NCBI GenBank assembly: GCA_000729835.1
Contig: JFHB01000185.1
Location: 1-61,725 of the forward strand
DNA length: 61,725 nt
Source of the DNA: Atkinsonella hypoxylon
Taxonomy: Eukaryota > Ascomycota > Sordariomycetes > Hypocreales > Clavicipitaceae
Direction: 5' to 3'
This document shows positions 1 to 11,845 of the stretch, one piece after another. The position numbers were made by a program, and so were the translations under genes. The notes under the pieces are model-generated. The model was not told the origin of the DNA and did not search any database. It saw nothing but the letters and a program-made list of their open reading frames with translations. The first letter of the stretch is position 1. Each line of letters begins with the position of its first letter.

Positions 1-3000
1 ATCCTCTTATCTTCTATAATAGCTTTAGCGTCTTTAGTGTATATAGTAGCGTCCCTCTTACTAGTAATAGCGTTTTTACAGCTAGGTGCTTTCCTTTACA
101 ATAAGTAACTCTTTCTTAGCAATTTACACTTTATTTAGTCACCCTAGATATAATTAAATAGTATCTTTTATTTACCTTAATTATCTCTTGCTAAGCGCTA
201 GAATAGAAAAGAGCTAGCAGTATAACACTAAGGTTTATATTAGTAATAGGATTATAGGCTATTATAGGTTGTTTAGTAATATATCTTTAAGCTAACGCTT
301 CTATTTAATCCTTTATAGTGTAGTATCCTTTAGCTCTAAGCGCTTATTTTACTGCTCTTATAATCTCTTTATCTCTTTGCCTAGATTTCTGCTTTTACGC
401 TAATAGCTCTATAAAATGTAAAGATAGCAGCTAATGCTTTAAGTTCTATAATTATTATAGAAGCTAGTTTTTACTGTAAGATTCTATTTAATCTTTTTGC
501 ATAAGATCTTATAGTATACTAAAAATTCTAGTAGGAACCTCTAAATTATCTAGCAGTAGTAACAATAAAGGGCTTTATAAATTAGTTATAGGCTATAGCA
601 GCACCTTAAATGTTACAATTAAAGACTTCTTTTATACAAAAGGGAGTAGCTTATAATATATAAGAGCCTAGTTAGGCTTACTTATTTGCGTTAGAAGATA
701 TAAACACTATTCCCTTACTATTATTACTGCTTTAATAGTTCTATTATAGATAATAGAATTGCTATTAAACTAAACAGTAGCAATAAACTAATTCTCCTAA
801 AGTTATATAAGCATTTATCTATTAACCTCTATTAACTATTTAATTACTTAATTATAATTACTTAAGGTAAATTTCTAAGCATTAAGTTCCTTTAGAACAG
901 GAATTCTACTACTAATTGTTTATAAGTAATATCTTAAGATAAAACGCTTTATAGTATCTTCCTAGAGGTAGCTAAGGTTAAAGCCTATAGTTTTAGCCTT
1001 TTTAATAACTATATATCTATTTATAAAACTAAGCTTATTTACTGCTATTGCGTGTAGAACTATTATAACTCTATTAGTACCTTTATAGTAGTTATAAAAC
1101 TAATTAATAGAGTTATTAGTTATAACTTAGTTGTAAAGGTGTAGTTTAAATTCGTTCCCTAATGTTTAGGTAATTCTATAGTTGCTGTATTAAGTGTAAG
1201 GTATATTGTATAAGCTATTGCTAATAAGATTAATTAAAAGATACCTAACTAGACAATAAAGCATCTATATTAAGAAGAATAAATAGGTATATCTGTATTC
1301 CTAGTTGCTCTTCTGCTTATAATATAGTACTAAAATTACCTAAAATAGGTATAAATACTAAAGGAGCTGTAAAGTTTATACTTAACTATAAACTGCAGCT
1401 TTAAACCTTTTAATTCTGCCTTTAGGTTCTATATTAAAGTAATAATAGTATCCCTTTAAGTAATTAAAGATAAAATAAGTTTAGTAGTTATTAAAGAAAA
1501 GAAAGCTAGCAATAAGTCTTTACCTACTTATTTTATTATATAAGGCAGAAGGATTATAGCTTATATTATAACAGCAGGAAATAAGTTAAAACCTATCTTT
1601 AATCCTATATACCTTTTAACCTATAAGTCTTACAATCTTACTTTAGTCTATCTCTTCTATATTAATTATAAAAGACTCCTTAAAGATAACTGCTATATAC
1701 TTAATTCTATAAGTAATAATCCTTACTATAGCAGTAAGCTAGAATTAATCTAACTATTTGCAATAAGTCTTTTACTTAAAGGACTTTATTAGAAAGCTAT
1801 AAACATTATTAAGATAATTAAACTAGATTACTAAACTCTAGCTAGGCTATATTAACTCTATAAGCCTAAAGTTATCTAAATTATAATCCTAATAAAGTAG
1901 TAGGCTAAAAGGAGGCTACTTAAAACGTTACTAAAAGAGAGGCAGCTAGTGCTTATAGAGCTTCTTAAGAGGTAAATCTACTTAATCTTACTCTTCTATA
2001 CAAAAGAAATTACTAACTAGCTTATAGACTTACACTATAATATAGTATATTAGTAGGTTCCTTAACGTCCTAAAGTAATGCATTTATCCCTTATATATAA
2101 CTCTAAAGCTAGTCTTAGAAATAGGTTCTTAGTATTTATTTTCTATTTTAGCAGTAGAGATTAAATAGCTTTTAAAAAATTAAAGGTAAAAAAGAGCTTA
2201 GGTAGGTACTTATAATAAAAATATTATAAGAATAAAGGAATAAAGAGAGAGAGAGAGTAGAAATATAAGCTATATTATAGCTAGCATTATCTTAATAAAT
2301 CCTTAGTTAATAGCTATCTATAATTATTATAATTTAGTAGAGGCTAATAGTAAATATATACTAAAACTTTAATAGCTGTAAACTTATTAAGTAATTTATA
2401 ATATTCTCTTTAACTAATTATATTTATCTTTCTTCTTTCTTCTTATAACTACCTTTCTATATAGTCTCTTTCTTATTGCCTTTATTAGCACCTTTAATTA
2501 TTTAATTATAGCTAAAAAGCTTCCTTAAAACTATAAGGATCTTGCAAATATATAGAATATTATTAGTAGAAGAATCCCTTTTACTACTCTTTTTTATTAG
2601 GTTACTCTCTCTTAGAATAGTTAAATAGATATCTTTCCTTTAATAACGCTTATTAATATAGTAAGTCTTTTATAAAAAAGCTTTTAATTATACTTCTATT
2701 CTCTTATTATACTAATAAACCTTACCTCCTTAGTATAAATTTACCTTTAAGCTTTAAGTCTATAGGGGCAATAACATTAGTGCTAGTAGATACTTAATAT
2801 ATACTAAAGTTGCTTTTTAATAGAGTTCTATACCTAATATACCTCTAAGAGCTATTAAATTCTTTTGCAATTAGAATCTTAAGGCTTAGTTTATTAATAG
2901 CACTATAAGAGAAGGCTCTCTTTTATATAAGGTTACGCTAGAATTAAACGTTAAGAACTTTATCTTTATTCTAACTAAGATAGCTTATCCTTATAGATAT

Positions 3001-4050
3001 TTCTATTATACACTTGCTAATTGTTAAGAGCACTATAAAGCCCTTTTAATCTTATTCTTTAGTAAAGAGAATAGTGCATTTTGCTCTTATTGCACTAATA
3101 TATATCTTTAAACAGTTACCTTATTTAGGGAATATATTTACTTTCTATTTTATAGCTGCACCTCTCTTAAGGATATCTATAGTAGCTTATATAGCAATTG
3201 CGTCTAGAGTAGCTCTACTGCTGTAAGCTATAAATAGCGATTTACAAAAGGTTATAGTAACTATAGCTAGATTTACTATAATACTCCTTTTGTAATATTC
3301 TAGGGTAAAGACTAGGTAGATTAACTATTTATCCTTTTAAGGCTCTAGAAGGTCCTTTATAAGGATCTTTCTCCCTTTATAGCAGTTAATATTCCTTACT
3401 CTTTCCTTTAGACATTAGAACTACTAGAATTTTGCTAAAAGATTAGGTATAAATCGCTTAAGTTAAAAGATAAAAAACAGAAAAAGAGTAAAGGCTAAGC
3501 AGCCTCTTTAGTTAAAATAGAATAGAACTATACTTATTTTTAGTAGTTTTTAAAAACTTTTTATATATTCTATTTAATTTAGGTTTATAGTCTTAATTCT
3601 AATTAGCTTTAAATCTCTAAATAATCTTAATATACTATTATTAAATCTTAGTTAGTTTTAAATATATAAATAAACAAACTTAACCTCCCTTTTCCCTAAA
3701 GCTAAAGATATAAAGACTATAATATTAGCTTTTATAAAAGCTACAATAAGTTATATATTTTAGTAAAGTTATAGGCAAATTACTAAGATTAAATAATATT
3801 ATTAATCTCCTTATAGCTTCTACACTCTTCTTTAGGTATTACTAGTAGATAAACTTTTATTATATACTTTAGATAATAGTATAGTAAAAGGTCTACTTTA
3901 GCGTTATTATCCTTAAAATCCTCTTTTTAGTACAGCTGTAATATATAGTCCTTAGAAACTATTTAATCTAATATATTATACTAAGCATTAGTAGGTTGCA
4001 ATTTATTAGTATCTTGCTTAAAGTCGCTAGTGTCTTCGCTATACTAGGCA
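1..4050. other. Unassigned RIP-degraded AT-rich DNA
   Basis: Heavily mutated sequence with almost no CA or TG, lying downstream, in minus-strand sense, of the Gypsy-2 integrase. I recognise no LTR end, polypurine tract or catalytic motif. It may hold the rest of the Gypsy-2 3' region, or a different element interrupted by it. Stop-tolerant translations on both strands give long protein-like strings (for example plus-strand 1622-2260 and 2941-3560), but every frame looks open under that rule in RIPed DNA, so I assign no gene. It does not obviously repeat elsewhere in the window. Confidence 0.5.
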
Positions 4051-7000
4051 GTATATTGTAGAGTATAGAGCTATTTATTAGCAGTAGAAGTCTACTATCT
4101 CTTTAGATTAAGCTTAATCTTCTTAATATAATCCCTAGAAATAGTCTTATTAAGCACTATACTATCTAGGGTCTTTAAACAGTAAGCGCTAGTAACTTTT
4201 GCTTAGCTATACACTTTAAAAGAACTATTCTATTATATTACTAACTTCTTCTTTATTAATATATCTATAACCCTTTATATATTATATATAAGAACTAAAT
4301 CTCTTAGAACTAATTAATCTTTCTTCTTTTACAATAATACCTCTTAGTTCTAGTTTATTTAATTAGCTAAGTATTGCCTAAATATAAAGACTTTTATATA
4401 AGCCTTTTAGATATTTACTTCCTTTTGTTCTAGCATTTTAACTCTTACTTTAAAGAGATTCTATATTATTATAACTTTTAACTAATTAATTAACCTTTAA
4501 GTAGGAAATTTAACTTCTAAAGGAAGAATAAGCTTTTAACTATAAATTAAGTAGAAAGTAGATTTACTGTATAACGCTTATATAGCTATATAGTCTACTA
4601 ATAGTGCTTTATTTAGCAATTTAAACTACTTTCTATTAGAACCTTCTATCTTTAAAAGGGTAAATATAAGCGTTTAATAACTAGCTTTAATAGGTAAATT
4701 AGCTTTTAGATTATACACTAATGTCTTAATCCCTTTAATTTTAATAGCTTTAACTACTTTTTTAAGATTTCTATATATTTTTAGCTCTCTATTAAAAACT
4801 AGAAATTAGAAGACTTTAAATTGTATAATTAGTTTTATTAGAAACTTCTAAATAGCTATAACATTAGTATACTGTATAGAGCGCGCTTCTATCTATCTAG
4901 TAAGGTTATATCTTACTTCTAGAAGGTACTTAAAACTATAATTAAGTAGTATATATTAGAGATTAAAGTATATCTTACTTATTAGGTTGCCTAAAGCTAC
5001 TAGTATTAATAATTCTCTAGGTCTTTAAGGAGCAAACTTTTAGTATACTTTACAACAGAAAATTATTACTTAAACTATATTCTAGAGTTCTTTCTAAAAG
5101 TACTTAATTCTAACTACTTAAAATATAACTTCTATACCTTTATAACCTATTTACTTATATAAAGCCTTAATAATCTTCTTCTATTGCGTTAAGTCTTTAA
5201 TAACTAAAGTAGAACTCTTTATTGTACTAGTTAGTCTCTTCTATAATAGGCCTTTATCTAAGAAGTATTGCTTAGCACTTATATAAAGTTACTTATACTT
5301 ACTCTTATTTAGATTAAATAGTCTTTATAACATTAAAAGGAAATCTATAATTTATTAAGTTCTAGGAGTATAGTATACTCTATTGTGCAGCTAGATCTTA
5401 TTAATGTTAAGCTATAGGTTAATAAAATCTTTAATATCCCCTTTAGCTACTTAATCTAATATATTAAAAGGCCTACTTTCTTTACGCAATAAAGCATTAG
5501 CTATTTTATTCTTTTCTTTTAGAATATACCTAGCTATAAAATTAAACAGTATAATATAACTAATCTATTGCATAATAAGTGCATTTAGGACGTTATTAAT
5601 AGCGCTATTAAGCTAATGTATAAGTACCTAAGAATTAGTCTTTAGAGTAAAGGGAACTCTATAGAGATAAATTTATAGCCTTCTTAATATATAGATAATA
5701 GCTCTATATTTCTACTTTATTCTATTATACTTAATTTCTAAATTGCTCTAATATTTGCTTTTATATTGTATAGAGTGTTATTATCTATTAATAATTTACA
5801 TTAAAACTACTCTTTATTCTTTTAAGCTTATATTAACTATTAATATAATTTCTTTAGCGCTTAGGCTAAGATTAATTATTATAAGAACTAGTATAGTTAT
5901 TATTGTATACTTAAGGACCTCTATAGCGTTCTTTTAGTTTAGTCCTTAAGTCTACTTAATACTCTTCTTAAGTAAGATTATAAAAGGCTTAGCTTTTATA
6001 AAGTAATACTATACCTAGATATAATAATAGCTTATAAGCTTAAGAAAGAATTTAACCTTAAAAACATTCTTATACTCTATTTACTCTAGAATCTTTATTA
6101 CCTTTACTTCTAAAGGTTTTCTTCTATTAGTGCTATATATAAATCTAATAATCTCTATAGTCTTCTAGTATAGCTTTAATTTTACAGTAGATATAGTGCA
6201 ATTAGCTAGCTTAATATTAATAAGAACTTTATTAATATTAATTAAATGTTCTATAATATATCTTTATATATTAAGCAATACTTCCTCCCTATTATATATA
6301 GTAGTAGGGCCTTTTACTGCAATATTATTTAAGAAAGGCTTATAAGTGTAAGGAATTAGGTTAAAAAGAATCCTTTTTACTATTTAAATAAATTAAGTAA
6401 TAGAGTTAGTTACTCTTTAAGGAAGTATATAAAGTTATAGAAGCTCTATTACTATTAAAATTATTATTAAGTCCCTACTTTTCTCTATAAGTAGCACTTA
6501 GTTATAGCTTAACAGTAAATTAATAACTAAAAGTATCTTATATATTCTAAATTCTTTACTAAAAGCCTTTACTCCTTCTAGAATATAGGTATTCTATATT
6601 GTAATCTTATTATAGGCTGTTGCTAATAGCATTAGCTATATCTCTTTATTCTTCTTTATTACTAAAAAGTAAGAGTTTCTATAAGATCTATAGCTCTTTT
6701 CTAATAACCTATACTAAAGCTTCTTTTTTAATAAATTAACTAGTCTCCCTTATAGGCTAATAGGTATTAGTATTAACTTTACTTTCTAAGCTCTATAAGC
6801 AACAGTATAGATAACTTAAGGCAGTATAACTAGGGAATTAATCTTTCTACACTCTAATAAGTTCTACACTAGTGCTGCCTTTTAGTTATAGAGAATTTCC
6901 TTAAAAACATTAACTTCTTCTACTATTAAATATTCTTATACTTATTTAACTATTTAATTTAAGCGCTTTTTTATTATTTAGAATCCTTAGGGTTTTTTAC

Positions 7001-7800
7001 TAAATCTTTCTATAATATATTTAGTGTATTTTCCTAATTTATTTAAGTATACTTTTGCCTCTTTTTACTTCTTCTATTTCTACTTAAGGTCTCTATTAGG
7101 TATAGATCTATCTAAGGGAATATTGTTTTTTAGTAGAATCTTATTAGCTTTCTACTTATATAATGTATTTACCTTTAAATTAATTAGTTATAATTACCTT
7201 AAGGGCTAAATCTCCTCTATAGCCTCTTTAAGTTAGCTTCTATATTAATTAGCTATTCTCTTTATTATAAGGTTAGTAATAGCTACACCCTTATTCTTTA
7301 TTATAGGCACTAGCTCCTTATTATTATTTAACTTAGCTTTAAGACTCTCTTTAACTATTTAATTATAAACTAAATCCTTAGATAACTTATTAATTAAGAT
7401 TAAATTAACGCTAATAGCTATTGCTTTATCTATTGTAGTTTTCTATTTAATACTTCTAGTAACCCTTAAGACTAATATAATATTACTAAAACAGCACTTT
7501 AAGAGAAGCTTACCTCCTTTATTACTATACTTAAAGGTAACTTTAGCTATATATATAAAAGGTATTTTAAGGATTAATTGTATATATAAAGACTTTAGCG
7601 TAATATAAAAGTAAATTAGCGTTTAGACGTTTCTAAGGTATAGCTTTATTATTACCTCTTCTAACATTATAAGCTTATATAATATAAAAGATATAGTAGT
7701 AGTCTTTTACTTTATTAGAGTTATTTTTAAATTAAGCTCTTTAATAAGATCCTTAGTAATAATATTCCTTTATAAACTATAATCTATAAAACTATTAATA
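4050..7800 (-). pseudogene. Gypsy-2 pol remnant: protease, RT, RNase H, integrase
   Basis: Degraded polyprotein for processing, reverse transcription and integration. The protease active-site stretch FIDYS is at 7778-7792 (Asp codon 7782-7784). The RT catalytic box is at 6324-6335 and reads FLNN, expected FLDD. Next come the RNase H linker (STNRRKPLEVKVIKILE, minus, about 6085-6140) and an RNase H end (YIPKEKNKIANALLRK, about 5490-5540). The integrase keeps GYKGIE and a CC..C zinc-finger remnant, then VFNRE and a GPY/F tail ending RDYIKKIKLN near 4100. Asp codons at 7784, RT at 6335 and integrase at 4301 share one frame, so pol is colinear over 3.5 kb and broken only by RIP-type stops. Protease to RT (7000-7780) is covered by this frame but shows no further motif. 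Confidence 0.78.
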
Positions 7801-8887
7801 AGTAAAGAGTTTAAGCTTTTAAGTTATACTTAAAGGTAAAGTAAGTTCTATAAATAGCTTATAATTACTTTTAGCTTTAAAATACTATTTAATCCTTTAA
7901 TATAAAGTGCATTTACCTATAGGTTTATAACAAACTTTTTCTCTTTAATATAATTTTCTATATATTCTTATATAACATTCTATAAATCCTTCTAGATACT
8001 ACTAAGCAGTTATCTTATATATTTATTAGTAATGTCTTCTTTATTGTCTTTTACTGCCTCTTTAACTATAGTAAATATTATTTTAATAATATTAATTAAT
8101 TAATCTTTCTGCTCCTTAACTCTTTACCTCTTCCTTAGGATAAAATATAGAGATATAACTTTAGCACTTATTCTATTAATATAATAGACTTTATTAATAC
8201 TATTTACTTATATTAAGCATTTATTCTCTATTGCTTCTATAAGTGTAAGCATTAGTTAGTATAGATCTTATAAGCTAACTTTAATCTTCTTCTAAAAAAT
8301 ATCTTTAAATAATTACATAAGAAGCTATACTTTTATATCTATAGAGCTATCTTCTTTAGCTTTCTTTTCTTTCCTTTTAGCTTAGTCTTCTAAAACTCCT
8401 TCTTACTTAGTAAAGTATTATATCTTTATAGTATAGACACTAAAGGGCTAGGCTATAATTCTCTCCTTAATTAGTATATAGAGAGTCCTTTTAGGTCTAT
8501 ATTTCTTTATCTTAAACGTTAAAGTTACTATAGTACTATTAGTAAGGTCTCTCTTAAGGATAGCTTCTAGTAGAATATATATTAGGCAATAATTAGAAAT
8601 ATTAATCTTATTAAAGATTTAATCTAATATCTTTCTCTTTTTCTTACTAAGCTTCTAATATTTAACGTTTTTCTACTAAATTCCTTAACTTAAGAACAAT
8701 ACTATTTTATAATATAGTAGTTAAAACAATTAACCTAGAACACTATAAGCCTATAAAGATAACTTTCTATACTAAGGAAGCTTTATATAAGAATAGATAG
8801 CACTAAATTATTTAATTCTACTGTTAAGATGCTTGCTCTTTAATTATACTTTATAAAGCTAATCTTATTGTTATACTAGTAAAACTA

Positions 8888-10000
8888 GCATTAATCTATA
8901 TAATAACCTTCCTTACTACAGTAATAGTAATAATACTGCCTTATATAGCTTCTAGTTATATAGGTCCTAAAGCTTTAGGCATTATTATATATATTAATAG
9001 CGTTAATATATATATTCTGCCTTTTCTCCTTCTTCTTCCTAAATTTCTCTTTAAAAAGCTTTATAATATCTATCTTTAAAACTACCTACTTTATAAGTAT
9101 AATCTTTATATTTTTAAACTTCTAGGTTAAATTATCTATTTAATCTTTTACTTTTAAAATAAACTGTATAATTTCCTTAGCTTTATAACTAAAATTACTT
9201 ATACTATAATGCTTAGAACTTTTTCTGCCTAGAGGTATATAAAGGTAGTCTCTTCTATTATTATAGAGTCTAGAATTATAGTCTTCTAGCTCTATTCTAG
9301 CTTATATATACTAGCTAAGCTGCTTTAATAACTCTCTATAGAGCATTACAACGAACTTAGCTCTAGTAACTTTTATTTAATCTATAAAGCTAGTAAGTAT
9401 AGCATCTAGTAAGGCCTTATAAATATAATTAAACTAAGAGGTTATACTGCACTATATATAGAGCTTAGCGCTAATTATAGTAGCTTAATGCTCTTAAAGC
9501 TAATAGAGAGTATCTTTTATAGTCCTTAAATAGTTTCTCTTTAGGTCTTTAAGCTTCTTATTAACTTACTCCTTTTAATCCTAAGAAGTAGCTTTATACT
9601 AAAGTAAAAGCTACTTCTTAGCTTCTTTCTAATTATATAAGGCATAAATAACCTTTATATACTTATAGATTAATAGATTAATATAATAAATAAATATCTT
9701 CTATTAGTTTTCCTTTAGAATAAATAAGGTTTCTATCTTTAGCTTAAAGCTAGTTAAATAATTAAGGATATTTTCTCCTTTAAATTAGTATATATTAAAC
9801 TTCTTATTAAAGGTAGCCTAAGCTTACTACTTTCTAATAGCTTTACCTATAGCTTTAGCAAGAGCTTTATAAGATATAGCTATAGCGCTACTAGTACTAG
9901 CCTTTTTATCTTAAGTATTTAATTCTATTATAACCTTAGGTTTTAAAATAACTTTTTTAGAAGATTTATTAGATTAGTTAAGGCTAGTGTTAGCTGCTTT
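8888..10000 (-). pseudogene. Gypsy-2 gag remnant with CCHC zinc knuckle, first copy
   Basis: Degraded capsid gene. The minus frame carries a helical, Arg/Lys-rich gag region beginning near KALAKAIGKAIRK (about 9830-9870) and continuing through FKGENILNYL to about 9160. The zinc knuckle lies at 8888-8929 with CX2CX4HX4C spacing; here the first Cys reads Tyr (TGC to TAC) and the His reads Tyr. The matching knuckle in the duplicate at 13667-13708 keeps the first Cys. gag (base 9784) and knuckle (base 8929) share a frame, but protease (7784) is offset, so gag and pol are in different frames. The start codon is not resolved; 10000-10435 is mutated leader or gag N-terminus. The roughly 1.1 kb between knuckle and protease shows no motif. 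Confidence 0.7.
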
Positions 10001-10435
10001 AGATATAAAGCTTATACTTTTCTTTAAGAAATATAGAATGCTAAACTTATATAAATAACTAGTAAAATAGCTTAATATAGAAGGTAGATATAAAAAGAAT
10101 AATTAATCTTACTTAGCAGAAAGAGTGTAATATATATAATTCTCTATATTAGCTATACTTTTAATGCTCTTACTTTCTGCTTCTATAGTTATATAAGCTC
10201 CTAACGCTAAGATATAGAGGCTAAGAACTTAATTACTAATAACAGTAAATATAAAAACAACTGCTAAAATAAGGATAAAAGAGAAATTTTTCTCTATAAT
10301 TAAATAATTATAACGTCTAAAGGACCTAAAAACTTCCTTTTTGCTGTATTAAAGCTATTTTAGCTAAGGGTAAAATAGAGGTTAAATAGGCTAGCTAGTA
10401 TTTGCAATATAGCAATTGTCTTTAACTAAGCCTAG

Positions 10436-10678
10436 TGTTACAGTAGAATCTAATGTAGGTTTGTTAAAAGTAATAATAGGTTGTTAGATTTAATAGGTTA
10501 TATAATAAATTGTAAGAGAAGTTATAAGAGCTTCTATAAGAAGTATCTAGTAATAGTGTTCTAGTGAATAATAGTTAATTGTTTAATCTAACTACCTAAG
10601 TGTTGCTTCTAACTACTTATATATAATTGCAGTTATATACACTAGTAACCTATAGGTCTATAGGATTATTCTATAATA
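10436..10678 (-). repeat. Gypsy-1 LTR (duplicate of the copy A 3' LTR)
   Basis: 243-bp LTR starting TGTTACAGTAG and ending in a mutated CCCGTAACA (TCTATAATA). It is preceded by the same CCTAG flank as the LTR at 15215, because the flank was duplicated with it. It is not an independent insertion. Confidence 0.88.
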
Positions 10679-11841
10679 AGTGCTGCCTCTACAAAAAAGA
10701 TTAGCTGTTCTAGCTGTTCTAAAAATTAATTGTTAGTTATTAGAAAGCGTATTAGATTAAACTAAATAACTTATTAATCTAGCTGTTATAAAAGGTATAG
10801 AAAGGTAGTTATTATTTTATTGTGTAAGTATACGTTATTGTTATTATAGTGCAATCTGCAGCGTAGGTTGCTATATTTACGTATTTTTCTGTGCACTTAT
10901 AATGCCTAAATTATACTTATAATCTAGTAACTATTAAATCTATATATTAAATTAATAGATTTCCTTAAACCTAATAGAGCGTTAAAGCTTGTTCTATATT
11001 CTATATATAAGTAAAGTTACGCAAAATTATTCTAGATAATATTAAATCCTATAAATTAATCTTATATAATAAAGCTAATTTATTAAATCTATATAGTATA
11101 TTCTTTATGTAAGATTATTCTATATAGTATTAAAAGCATTAAAAATTAATCTATATTAAAGCAAATTTTCTATTAAATCCCTCTAATGTATTTCTTTATA
11201 TATATATAGCTTATTCTAATCCCTAAGCATTAGTAATAGCAGTAAATTATTAGTTAGTTATAGTAAGCTGTTAGTTCTCTCTAGAAAGTAAAGCTAAAGA
11301 ACGTTTCTAGCGGCTTTAGGGAGGGTTTTGCCTAGAAGGTGCTAGTCTTACGCTTAATAGGTGTTTCTACTAGTTTACTTGCAGCTAGCCTCTTAGTTAG
11401 CGTTTTTACCTTAGTTAATATTAGCTTTACTGTAGGAGGTATCTCTTGTAGAATTAATAGAGAGGAACGCGTTAAAGATAGGTTAATTAGAACAAACTAA
11501 GCACTTCTTCTACGTTAAATAGTGCTAAATCTATTACTAAAGAGGCCTTATACAGCAATAGGCTAGTTAGCTAAGCGTTCTAAGAAGTCTATATAAACGC
11601 AGTTAATTTTGTGTTATAGGCGTTTACTTTCTGCCTACAGTATATTAATATTGCTAGTAACCTTTAGTAAGGTTTTATTTTTATTAATAACGTTATTAAT
11701 ACCTTTATTAAATCGACTTATGCTATCTAGTTAGTTGTATATACTGCAGATAGCAGTCTACAATTTGTTAAACTGCTTATTAGATAGACCTCCTTTAGCC
11801 TCTATTCTAACCTAGTTAATCTTTTTATTTAACTTATTAAT
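10679..11841 (-). mobile_element. Gypsy-1 3' fragment truncated by the tandem duplication
   Basis: Same sequence as 15458-16620 of copy A: the 3' untranslated part and the C-terminal part of the post-pol ORF. It stops abruptly at 11841, where Gypsy-2 sequence restarts. The ORF part (about 11251-11841) has lost its upstream body. Confidence 0.85.
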
Positions 11842-11845
11842 TCTA

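Larger units (their letters stand above)
4050..10435 (-). mobile_element. Ty3/Gypsy LTR retrotransposon Gypsy-2, internal region, RIPed
   Basis: Minus-strand Gypsy internal region. In sense order it holds gag with a CCHC knuckle (about 10000 to 8888), protease (about 7800), RT (about 6825 to 6130), RNase H (about 6100 to 5440) and integrase with GPY/F module (about 5240 to 4050). It is cut at its gag side by a Gypsy-1 LTR at 10436, and its 7063-10435 part recurs at 11846-15214. The 5' LTR should lie beyond 25169, where the target sequence resumes after Gypsy-1 copy A. The 3' LTR was not found. Family assignment rests on domain order and surviving motifs, not on a database match. Confidence 0.8.
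7063..11841. repeat. Tandem segmental duplication, unit 1 (about 4.78 kb)
   Basis: This unit holds Gypsy-2 gag/protease DNA, the insertion-site CCTAG, a Gypsy-1 LTR and 1.16 kb of the Gypsy-1 3' region. It is followed head-to-tail by a second copy at 11842-16620. Matching landmarks sit 4778-4779 bp apart: LTR starts 10436 and 15215, protease Asp 7782 and 12560, knuckle 8888 and 13667. The junction 11841-11846 joins Gypsy-1 sequence (as at 16610-16620) to Gypsy-2 sequence (as at 7063-7080), with about 5 bases shared by both parents. Differences between units are mostly C-to-T and G-to-A. Confidence 0.88.

Noticed and set aside
1622..2260. Possible DUF3435/FluG-type tyrosine recombinase on the plus strand
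   Set aside because: The resemblance was only to a general Lys/Leu-rich C-terminal pattern. No catalytic Arg-His-Tyr motif was found, and every frame looks open when RIP stops are ignored.
5755..5937. Short hydrophobic plus-strand ORFs (also 7024-7209 and 50232-50417)
   Set aside because: They are antisense to Gypsy pol, with low-complexity Ile/Leu/Tyr composition created by AT bias, and are not conserved.
10436..10678. Independent Gypsy-1 insertion at the first LTR
   Set aside because: Its flank CCTAG and the neighbouring 4.78 kb are duplicated as a unit, so this is a copy of the 15215 insertion, not a new one.
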